From NCBI GenBank assembly GCA_900541795.1, contig UQLC01000011.1, positions 24,713 through 88,712 of the forward strand: a DNA stretch of 64,000 bases. The letters are read 5' to 3'. Positions 25,081 through 32,424 of the stretch are shown piece by piece; the stretch's first letter is position 1, and every line of letters starts with the position of its first letter. The position numbers and the translations under genes were made by a program. The notes below the pieces were generated by a model that did no database searches, was not told the DNA's origin, and saw nothing but the letters and a program-made list of their open reading frames with translations. This DNA is from an uncultured Collinsella sp. (GTDB lineage Bacteria; Actinomycetota; Coriobacteriia; Coriobacteriales; Coriobacteriaceae).

Positions 25081-25592
25081 GTGGGGCGCCTCTCAAGATC
25101 ATGGTAGACGCCAACGTATGGGTTGATTCGTTTTGCGTCGACCATGCCGAGTCGCTTGCCGCGCGTGCGTTTATTGGTCAGGCGACGGAGACGGGGGCAT
25201 TGCTGTTCTTTCCGGTGCATATCGCCAAGGACGTGCTGTACGTTGTCCAACACGAACTGAAGCGCAGCGTTCTTGCCAGCGGGGGAGCGCTCGACGAGGC
25301 GTCTGCCCGTGCAATTGGCGATGCGGCGTTGGCGTTTGTTCGGAACATGACCGAAAACGCCACGGCCGTGGGCGCTGATGCATCCGATCTGTGGCTAGCC
25401 GACAAATATCTGACGCTCCATCGCGATTACGAGGACAACTTGGTGCTCGCCGCGTGCAAGCGCGCACAGGTCGATTACTTGGTGACCAACGATCGCAAGC
25501 TGCTCGAACATGCCGATCTTGCAGCAAAGACCCCGCGCCAAATGATGCCGATTCTGGCTTTGACCGAACGCGGCGGCGCGGCTATCGGTTAA
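25077..25592 (+). CDS. PIN-domain ribonuclease toxin
   Basis: A 171-residue protein starting at GTG 25077. The PIN signature is visible: IMVDANVWVD at the N-terminus (catalytic Asp), a central ASDLWLADKYLTLHRDYEDNL with the acidic cluster, and DYLVTNDRKLLEHA at the C-terminal active-site strand. PIN toxins cleave tRNA, rRNA or mRNA. It is coupled to the RelB-like antitoxin by a 4-base overlap. The target is unknown. Confidence 0.88.
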   Translation: MSGAPLKIMVDANVWVDSFCVDHAESLAARAFIGQATETGALLFFPVHIAKDVLYVVQHELKRSVLASGGALDEASARAIGDAALAFVRNMTENATAVGADASDLWLADKYLTLHRDYEDNLVLAACKRAQVDYLVTNDRKLLEHADLAAKTPRQMMPILALTERGGAAIG

Positions 25593-25650
25593 CGCGAACT
25601 GTTTGCGGGCCTCTTGGACGACGATGCGCCAAGGGGCCCGCGTCTGCTAT

Positions 25651-26085
25651 TTACAAAAGCTCGGCCTTAATGGCGGGACTTTCTGCGAGCTGCTCGGCTG
25701 CCTTTTCGTCAGAGCTGTCGAGTGCTGCCAGGCTGCGGTAGACCCACTCGTTGACCTGGGTGTTCTTGACGCCTGCGGTCTGCATAAGGGCGCCTACCTC
25801 GCGGATTGCTGCGAGCAGATCGGCTTTGGGACCCGCGAGCTCGACCTCGATGTCGTGGTAGGCGGCCACGCCGCGGTTCTCACTCACGTGGTCGATAAAG
25901 CCCTCGACGGTCTCAAGCTGCTGGGCGAGAGCTGCATCATCGTCAGCGTCCAGCGCGACGAGTGCGTTCGATACCGTGAGGGCGGGATGTCCACAGGGGA
26001 CAAAGCCTTCGATGACATCCATGGCTTCGGTAATGGTTGAGCCCAGGCCTGCGAGGGCATTGACGAGTTGCTGCTTGGTATCCAT
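25651..26085 (-). CDS. Hypothetical protein, 144 aa
   Basis: The ATG at 26085 follows GAAAGGA on the minus strand. The protein is acidic and helical (MDTKQQLVNALAGLGSTITEAMDVIEGFVP), with no signal peptide or membrane segment and no family I recognise. It ends close to and convergent with the PIN toxin gene. Codon use is ordinary for this chromosome, which supports it as real. Confidence 0.75.
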   Translation of the reverse strand: MDTKQQLVNALAGLGSTITEAMDVIEGFVPCGHPALTVSNALVALDADDDAALAQQLETVEGFIDHVSENRGVAAYHDIEVELAGPKADLLAAIREVGALMQTAGVKNTQVNEWVYRSLAALDSSDEKAAEQLAESPAIKAELL

Positions 26086-26324
26086 AACGGTCCTTTCGGC
26101 GGGTCAATTTTGCTTGGCGAAAATATACGTGACGCGATCGGTAACAAAAGTGCGAAGTGCAGCGCACATTGGGGTCTTCACAGCTCGTGCATAGAACAGC
26201 CGCCTGCTTTCAGAACGTGGTAAGATAACTCATCACAAGCGGGGCTCGCCCCGTATGTTCCTTGAAAAGTCGACGGTTATCGGGTGTTTGTAGGCCCGAT
26301 ACCATCCAGACTTTCCCGACATTC

Positions 26325-26688
26325 GGGGGCGACTGGTTTCGACACGATAGCTCTGAGAGAGGAAGCAGGCCGAGGTCTCCTCGCCTCGTTAAACAGGGGT
26401 ACCGTCAAATTGAATTGACAACAACTCTTCTTTTGAGCCTATGGCTCTCGCTGCTTAGTTTATAGCGGCGCGTCAACCCGGTGATTTCCCCGACACCGGC
26501 GCGACGTCATTTTAGGGGAATGCTCCCGCGCACGTAATCGGTATGGCGCGGGCTAAGACCGAACCGGTTGGGATGCCGCGAGCGTGTCGCTGCGCGCAAA
26601 GCGTCCGAGACTAAACCAGCGACTGAGCTTGGAGATGCCAATCAGGGGGCTTTCGTGGACCGGAGTTCGATTCTCCGCGCCTCCACCA
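26325..26688 (+). ncRNA. ssrA: tmRNA (ssrA)
   Basis: A 364-base transfer-messenger RNA for ribosome rescue. The 5' end GGGGGCG pairs with 3' CGCCTCC (one G-U pair), followed by ACCA. The TGGTTTCGACA box and the T-arm GGAGTTCGATTCTCC are typical. The tag reading frame gives DNNSSFEPMALAA and stops at TAG 26456-26458, ending in the conserved ALAA degradation signal. The exact resume codon is uncertain (GAC at 26417 or the codon before). Confidence 0.95.
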
Positions 26689-26697
26689 TAAGTAACA

Positions 26698-26732
26698 GGC
26701 AGGTAGATACTTATATCTACCTGCCTTTTTAT
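26698..26732 (+). terminator. Terminator of ssrA
   Basis: Perfect 12-bp stem GGCAGGTAGATA/TATCTACCTGCC followed by TTTTT. Confidence 0.92.
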
Positions 26733-26745
26733 TTCTAGTCCGTAC

Positions 26746-26762
26746 CGCGGAGAATCGAACTC
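26746..26762 (-). repeat. Inverted 17-bp copy of the tmRNA T-arm
   Basis: These 17 bases are the exact reverse complement of 26663-26679 within ssrA. They lie 67 bases beyond the source sequence, just after the terminator. This may be a remnant of an integration or duplication event at ssrA. Confidence 0.7.
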
Positions 26763-26807
26763 TGTGCAGGGCGCGTGCGTAAAGAAAACGCCTCAGTGAC
26801 GCAGAGT

Positions 26808-26948
26808 GGGGCGCGCTTTCCCAATGGCGGCCCAGGCGGAAAGTACGTCCCGGAATCCGCGCTCAGAACGGGACGCGCTTTCCCAGCGGCGGTCCAAGTG
26901 GAAAGCGCATCCCGGAATCCCGCCTCAAACTGGGGCACGCTTTCCGCT
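26808..26948. repeat. 62-bp tandem repeat
   Basis: The CGCTTTC phase recurs at 26811, 26873 and 26935, exactly 62 bases apart. It gives two full units and the start of a third. Each unit has a CTTTCC/GGAAAG inverted pair and the sequence TCCCGGAATCC. It fills the gap between ssrA and the patatin gene, with no coding content. Confidence 0.85.
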
Positions 26949-27032
26949 TCACCTTCCGCCTCGAAAAACCCATGCGCTCGCCATCCCAAAACTGGGTAGA
27001 AGAAAGCCAAAACGCAATCGCAGGAGGTCAAC

Positions 27033-27911
27033 ATGACTGCAGAAGATAAGGCAAAGAACGCCGGCAAGGTCGCGCTCGTTTTGGAGGGCGGCAGTTTCCG
27101 CGGGCAATTTACCGCAGGCGTGCTCGACGTTCTCATGGAGGCTGGCGTCGAGATTCCGGCGGTCTACGGTGTATCGGCCGGCGCCCTCAACGGCGTGAAC
27201 TACAAGTCGCACCAGATCGGCCGTGCCAACCGCATCAACCTGGCTTTCTGCAATGACAATCGCTTCATGGGCGCCGCATCGTTTGCGTCCACGGGCTCTA
27301 TTGTGGGTTACGACTTTATCTTCAACGATGTCCAGGACCGCTTGGATCCCTTTGACAACGAGACGTTCGACGCGAGCCCCATCGAGATGTACGCCGTCGC
27401 GACGGACATGCTTTTTGGAACCGCCACGTACCTCCCGGTCAAAAGCGCCGTGCTCGATCTCGACGCCGTGCGCGCCTCGACCTCGTTGCCGCTGGTGACG
27501 CCGCCGGTCGAGATTGACGGGCACAAATACGTCGACGGCGGCGTAGCCGATTCGGTTCCTATCGAGCATGTGCTCGAAGAGGCGGGCTTCGATCGCGCGG
27601 TCGTCATCGTCACGCAGGACCGCTCGTACGAGAAAAAGCCCTACGAGTTTTTGCCGGCCGCGCGTGCGCGTTATGCCGACTACCCCTATCTGCTCGAGGC
27701 TATCGAGACGCGCCACGACCGTTATAACATCCAGCGCATGCATCTGTGGAAGTATGAGCGCGAGGGCCGTGCGCTGGTCGTTGCTCCGCAAAAGCCGGTC
27801 GAGGTCGGCCATGTCGAGCACGATTCGGCAAAGCTTTTGGACCTGTATATCCAGGGCCGCCAGGAGGCAAAGCGCCTGCTCGCGGAAATCCAAGAGTTCG
27901 TTGAGCGCTAG
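27033..27911 (+). CDS. Patatin-like phospholipase
   Basis: A 292-residue soluble acyl hydrolase. The glycine-rich oxyanion loop is LVLEGGSFRGQFTAG, the nucleophile elbow is GVSAG, and the catalytic Asp is in YVDGGVADSVP, giving the Ser-Asp dyad of patatins. Family members hydrolyse phospholipids or other lipids. The ATG at 27033 follows GCAGGAGG. It has no signal peptide, so it is intracellular. It is an isolated gene between a repeat region and the ribosomal operon. Confidence 0.92.
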   Translation: MTAEDKAKNAGKVALVLEGGSFRGQFTAGVLDVLMEAGVEIPAVYGVSAGALNGVNYKSHQIGRANRINLAFCNDNRFMGAASFASTGSIVGYDFIFNDVQDRLDPFDNETFDASPIEMYAVATDMLFGTATYLPVKSAVLDLDAVRASTSLPLVTPPVEIDGHKYVDGGVADSVPIEHVLEEAGFDRAVVIVTQDRSYEKKPYEFLPAARARYADYPYLLEAIETRHDRYNIQRMHLWKYEREGRALVVAPQKPVEVGHVEHDSAKLLDLYIQGRQEAKRLLAEIQEFVER

Positions 27912-28009
27912 CGACGGCGAACCCTCAAAAATGACAACAGCTAAAGAGCTGGAAAATCACGGCTCGTGGATGACATGTGCAGAAACTCTGGTCGGAGACA
28001 AAATACCTG

Positions 28010-28037
28010 TTGACTCGTACGGCGAGCGGGGTAATAT
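28010..28037 (+). promoter_or_regulatory. Promoter of the rplM-rpsI operon
   Basis: TTGACT (28010-28015), a 16-base spacer and TAATAT (28032-28037), about 65 bases before rplM. Confidence 0.7.
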
Positions 28038-28103
28038 GGACGGGTTACTTGCAGAGCCCCGTGAATCTCTGTAACAACACGTACTGTACATGGAGGAGTC
28101 TAA

Positions 28104-28547
28104 GTGATTTCGAAATCGACTCACTACGCCAAGCAGGGCGAGGTCCAGCGCAACTGGGTTCTCGTCGACGCCGATGGTGCTGTCCTGGGCCGTCTTGCCA
28201 CCCAGATCGCAATGATCCTGCGCGGTAAGAACAAGCCCCAGTTCACGCCCAACAGCGACTGCGGCGACTTCGTTGTCGTCATCAACGCCGATAAGGTCCA
28301 GCTTACCGGTAACAAGGCCGACACGAAGACCTATTATCGCCACAGCGGCTACAACGGCGGCCTCAAGGCTGAGAGCTTCCGCCAGGCTATGGAGAAGCAC
28401 CCGGAGAAGGTCATCGAGCGCGCCGTTCGCGGTATGCTGCCCAAGACCACCCTCGGTCGTGCCCAGATGACCAAGCTTAAGGTCTACGCTGGTGCCGAGC
28501 ATCCGCATGCTGCCCAGAACCCCACGAAGATTGAGCTGGAGGCTTAA
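28104..28547 (+). CDS. rplM: 50S ribosomal protein L13
   Basis: A 147-residue protein starting at GTG 28104 after GGAGGAG. The L13 core is clear ([55 protein letters not shown]). It is the first gene of the conserved rplM-rpsI pair, two bases before rpsI. Confidence 0.99.
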   Translation: MISKSTHYAKQGEVQRNWVLVDADGAVLGRLATQIAMILRGKNKPQFTPNSDCGDFVVVINADKVQLTGNKADTKTYYRHSGYNGGLKAESFRQAMEKHPEKVIERAVRGMLPKTTLGRAQMTKLKVYAGAEHPHAAQNPTKIELEA

Positions 28548-28549
28548 AG

Positions 28550-28945
<396 letters not shown>

Positions 28946-28975
28946 GGTTTTATCTCCTTTCGAGATACAATGTAC

Positions 28976-29020
28976 AAGCGGGGCCTGCCGATTCCTCGGC
29001 GGGTCCCGCTTTTCTTTTTC
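28976..29020 (+). terminator. Terminator of rplM-rpsI
   Basis: AAGCGGG...CCTGCCG pairs with CGGCGGG...CCCGCTT and is followed by TTTCTTTTT. Confidence 0.92.
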
Positions 29021-29068
29021 GACTAGGGTGGGCGGTTGCATATCGCCTGCTAGGGAAGGAGCGATCCT

Positions 29069-30406
29069 ATGCCCCAGAACATCTTCGGTACCGACGGCGT
29101 CCGTGGCGTCGCCAATGCCGACCTCTCGTGCGACCTCGCGTTTCGCCTGGGCCGCGCGGCGACCAAGTTCCTTGGTCCGGATATTTGCATCGGCCGCGAC
29201 ACGCGCCTTTCGGGCACCATGCTCGAGAGCGCTCTGACCGCCGGCATTATGGCCGAGGGCGGCCGTCCGCACTGCTGCGGCGTCATCCCCACGCCTGCCG
29301 TGGCGCTGCTCACCGTTCAAAACGAGCTCGATGGCGGCATCGTCATCTCTGCTTCGCATAATCCGCCGGAGTTTAATGGCATCAAGTTCTTTAGCCGCAA
29401 GGGTATGAAGCTTCCCGATGCTGTCGAGGAAGAGATCAGCGCCTGGGTCATGTCCGAGGAAGCCATGGCTGCCGACACGCTGCCGACTGGCGCCGGCGTG
29501 GGCCACATCATCAAGATGAAGGACGCCCGCAAGGCATACGTCGACCACGCCATCGATACGCTTGATGGCCTGAGGCTCGACGGCCTGGTCGTTGCCGTCG
29601 ACTGCGGCCATGGTGCTTCTTGCCAGACTACGCCCGCCGCACTGCAGCGCCTGGGTGCCACGGTCCATGCCATCAACACCGATTACTGCGGCACTGACAT
29701 TAACGTTGAGTGCGGCTCCACTCACCTTGAGCCCCTGCGCGAGCTCGTGCTGCGCACCCACGCCGATATCGGCCTGGCCCACGATGGCGACGCCGATCGC
29801 GTGCTGTTCGTGGACAGCGAGGGCAACGAGATCGATGGCGACTACATCCTGGCCATCTGCGGCTCCGACCTGGCCGCTCGCGGCAAGCTCGCCAACTCCG
29901 AGATCGTTTCGACCGTTATGTGCAACCTGGGCTTCTCCATCGCTATGAAGGAGCAGGGCTTCGAGATGGTTCAGACCGCCGTGGGCGACCGCTATGTTCT
30001 TGAGCGCATGCTCGCGGACGGCGCCGTCATCGGCGGCGAACAGTCCGGCCACATCATCTTCCTGGAGCACAACACCACCGGTGACGGCTTGGTGACGGCT
30101 CTGCAGCTGCTGGCCGTGCTCAAGCGCACCGGTCGTACCCTCACCGATCTTGCCGGCATCATGAAGAAGTACCCGCAGGTACTCGTCAACGTGCATTCCG
30201 ACAACAAGGCTGGTCTGGACGATTGCCAGCCCATCTGGGATGCCGTCGCTGCTGCCGAGAAGGAGCTTGACGGCCGCGGCCGCATTCTGGTGCGCCCGAG
30301 CGGTACCGAGCCGCTGGTCCGCGTGATGGCTGAGGCCGAAACGCACGAGCTGACCCAGCGTGTTGTCGACGACATCGTCGAGGTTGTCAAGCGCGAACTT
30401 CCCTAA
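29069..30406 (+). CDS. glmM: Phosphoglucosamine mutase
   Basis: A 445-residue enzyme that converts glucosamine-6-phosphate to glucosamine-1-phosphate for UDP-GlcNAc and peptidoglycan synthesis. The phosphoserine loop is VISASHNPPEFNG, the metal site is HDGDADRVL, the sugar-binding loop is GGEQSGHII, and the C-terminal phosphate site is VRPSGTEPLVRVM. The start follows AAGGAGCG. The nearby nagB and PTS gene make a local amino-sugar group. Confidence 0.98.
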   Translation: MPQNIFGTDGVRGVANADLSCDLAFRLGRAATKFLGPDICIGRDTRLSGTMLESALTAGIMAEGGRPHCCGVIPTPAVALLTVQNELDGGIVISASHNPPEFNGIKFFSRKGMKLPDAVEEEISAWVMSEEAMAADTLPTGAGVGHIIKMKDARKAYVDHAIDTLDGLRLDGLVVAVDCGHGASCQTTPAALQRLGATVHAINTDYCGTDINVECGSTHLEPLRELVLRTHADIGLAHDGDADRVLFVDSEGNEIDGDYILAICGSDLAARGKLANSEIVSTVMCNLGFSIAMKEQGFEMVQTAVGDRYVLERMLADGAVIGGEQSGHIIFLEHNTTGDGLVTALQLLAVLKRTGRTLTDLAGIMKKYPQVLVNVHSDNKAGLDDCQPIWDAVAAAEKELDGRGRILVRPSGTEPLVRVMAEAETHELTQRVVDDIVEVVKRELP

Positions 30407-30477
30407 TGGTCAAAAACGGGTGCCAAGTGGTAAACTGTTAAAGCTATTTTGGTTGATTGGTATGTCCGAGGGGGATC

Positions 30478-30975
30478 ATGTTCACTAAAGTCCTAAGGTC
30501 TTTTGGTATGCGTGGTCGAGTCCTTACGCTGGATGCTCCCATCTCGGGCGACGTCATCCCGTTGTCTGAGGTCAATGACCAGACATTTGCCACCGGCCTT
30601 TTGGGCCAGGGCGTGGCGATTCAGCCCACGGGTACGCGCGTGATTGCGCCGGCAGACGCCAAGGTCGAGGCCATTTTCCCCACGGGACACGCCGTTGCGC
30701 TCAACACGGTCGATGGCTTGGACGTGCTCATCCACGTTGGCTTGGACACTGTTCAGCTCGAGGGCAAGCACTTTACCGTACATGCGCAAGTGGGTGACAT
30801 CGTCCATAAGGGCGATGTACTCATTGAGTTCGATCGTGAGGCAATTGCTGCCGAGGGCTACGATGTGACGGTTCCCATCTTGGTGTGCAACTCCGTTGAG
30901 TTCTCGAGCATCAAGGGCTCCGTTGGCGTGCATGTCGAAGAGATGGACCAGCTCATCGTTGCTCGCGAGCGATAG
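30478..30975 (+). CDS. PTS glucose-type EIIA component
   Basis: A 165-residue single-domain EIIA of the glucose family. The ATG at 30478 follows GAGGGGG. The phosphorylation histidine is in VLIHVGLDTVQLEGKHF, preceded by GHAVALNTVDGLD. It receives phosphate from HPr and passes it to an EIIBC partner not encoded here. Stand-alone copies of this type can also regulate other transporters. Its neighbours glmM and nagB suggest a role in sugar or amino-sugar uptake. Confidence 0.93.
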   Translation: MFTKVLRSFGMRGRVLTLDAPISGDVIPLSEVNDQTFATGLLGQGVAIQPTGTRVIAPADAKVEAIFPTGHAVALNTVDGLDVLIHVGLDTVQLEGKHFTVHAQVGDIVHKGDVLIEFDREAIAAEGYDVTVPILVCNSVEFSSIKGSVGVHVEEMDQLIVARER

Positions 30976-31016
30976 CAAGTGCACGTGGCCATTAGCCTAC
31001 AATTCAAACACGTTTA

Positions 31017-31050
31017 CGGAGGGCGCCCTTGAAAGAGGACGCCCTCCGTG
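31017..31050 (+). terminator. Hairpin between the PTS gene and nagB
   Basis: Perfect 10-bp arms ACGGAGGGCG and CGCCCTCCGT with a 14-base loop. No T tract follows. A second hairpin, CCGAAGC/GCTTCGG (31067-31086), comes next, so this could be a structured nagB leader instead of a terminator. Confidence 0.5.
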
Positions 31051-31247
31051 GCAAGATGGGATTTGTCCGAAGCTAAAAGGCTTCGGGTCACCGTGGACGG
31101 GCAGGGGCCTCGACGCGGCTAGACACGAGACACATACATTACGCGACCTCGCCCTGGTGGCCGCACACGTTGGTTGCGGCCGACGCGGGCCGCGGGCAAG
31201 TGCTTGTAAAGGGAGCCTTGCCTCTCTTGTACGAGAAAGGACGCGTA

Positions 31248-31976
31248 ATGAAGATCATTAAAGCTAAAGACTACGAGGATATGAGCCGCAAGGCCGCCAA
31301 TATCATCTCGGCGCAGGTTATCCTCAAGCCCGACTGTGTGCTGGGCCTTGCCACCGGCTCCACCCCGATCGGTGCCTACAAGCAGCTCGCTGCTTGGTAC
31401 GAGAAGGGCGACGTCGACTTTGCCGAGGTCAGCACCTACAACCTGGACGAGTATCGCGGCCTTTCGCACGACGATCCCCAGAGCTATCACTACTTTATGC
31501 GTGAGAACTTCTTCGATCACATCAACATCGACCTGAACAACACGCATGTGCCCGACGGTTCCAACCCCGACGCCGCCGCTGCCTGCTCTGAGTACGACAA
31601 GATCGTCGCCGCCGCCGGTTACCCGGATCTGCAGCTGCTCGGCATTGGCAACAACGGCCACATCGGCTTCAACGAGCCCGATGACCACTTCTCCAAGGGC
31701 ACGCACTGCGTCGACCTCACCGAGAGCACCATTCAGGCCAACAGCCGCCTGTTCGACAGCATCGACGACGTTCCCCGTCAGGCCTACACCATGGGTACCC
31801 AGACCATCATGTATGCCCGCATGATCCTGGTCGTCGCCAACGGCGAGGCCAAGGCTCAGGCCGTGCATGACATGTGCTACGGTCCGGTTACGCCCGCGTG
31901 CCCGGCTTCGATCCTGCAGCTGCACACCAACTGCGTTGTCGTTGCCGACGAGGCCGCCCTTTCGCTCTGCGAGTAG
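31248..31976 (+). CDS. nagB: Glucosamine-6-phosphate deaminase
   Basis: A 242-residue enzyme that converts glucosamine-6-phosphate to fructose-6-phosphate and ammonia. Motifs are VLGLATGSTPIGAY (phosphate loop), STYNLDEYRGL (catalytic Asp) and LLGIGNNGHIGFNEP (His and Glu of the active site). The ATG at 31248 is chosen because the longer frame starting at 31170 has no ribosome site. It opposes GlmM flux and feeds amino sugars into glycolysis. Confidence 0.97.
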   Translation: MKIIKAKDYEDMSRKAANIISAQVILKPDCVLGLATGSTPIGAYKQLAAWYEKGDVDFAEVSTYNLDEYRGLSHDDPQSYHYFMRENFFDHINIDLNNTHVPDGSNPDAAAACSEYDKIVAAAGYPDLQLLGIGNNGHIGFNEPDDHFSKGTHCVDLTESTIQANSRLFDSIDDVPRQAYTMGTQTIMYARMILVVANGEAKAQAVHDMCYGPVTPACPASILQLHTNCVVVADEAALSLCE

Positions 31977-32424
31977 CGCGAATCCTGCACCTCGACATAG
32001 CCTTGCCTAAGGCCTCCGCTTTGCGGGGGCCTTTTTGCTATCCCTTTCCGCCCGCTTGACCAAAATCTTGCCGCAAGCTTGACGAATGCCGGATGTCCAA
32101 CAGTTTGATTCATTTCATACCAGATTCTATGCAAAAATGCCACTAAAAGGTCGTAGACGGTAGCGGGTGCTAGGCGAGTTGAATGACATAGCTGAACCTT
32201 GTTCATCTGCGTTACACTGCCGCTTAGATGGGACAAGCTGACAAGCTCATTTACCTGCTTAAAGACCGATTAGTCGGGGGATTAATAACAATCGGCCCTC
32301 GCTGTACAAAAACTTGCCGCTTGCGTACCGAAAGACAACCTAAAACACAAAACCGCTCTATTCATGGTGCGGCTTGTATAGTCTTGCGGTTACGGTGTCC
32401 ATACGGTCGAGTAGAGGAGCAGGT
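31977..32424. other. Gap between nagB and the BTAD regulator
   Basis: Apart from the nagB terminator no gene or clear repeat is seen. A GTAGAGGAGC ribosome site precedes the regulator. Confidence 0.5.
32009..32036 (+). terminator. Terminator of nagB
   Basis: AAGGCCTCCGC/GCGGGGGCCTT stem (with G-T pairing) followed by TTTTT. Confidence 0.85.
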
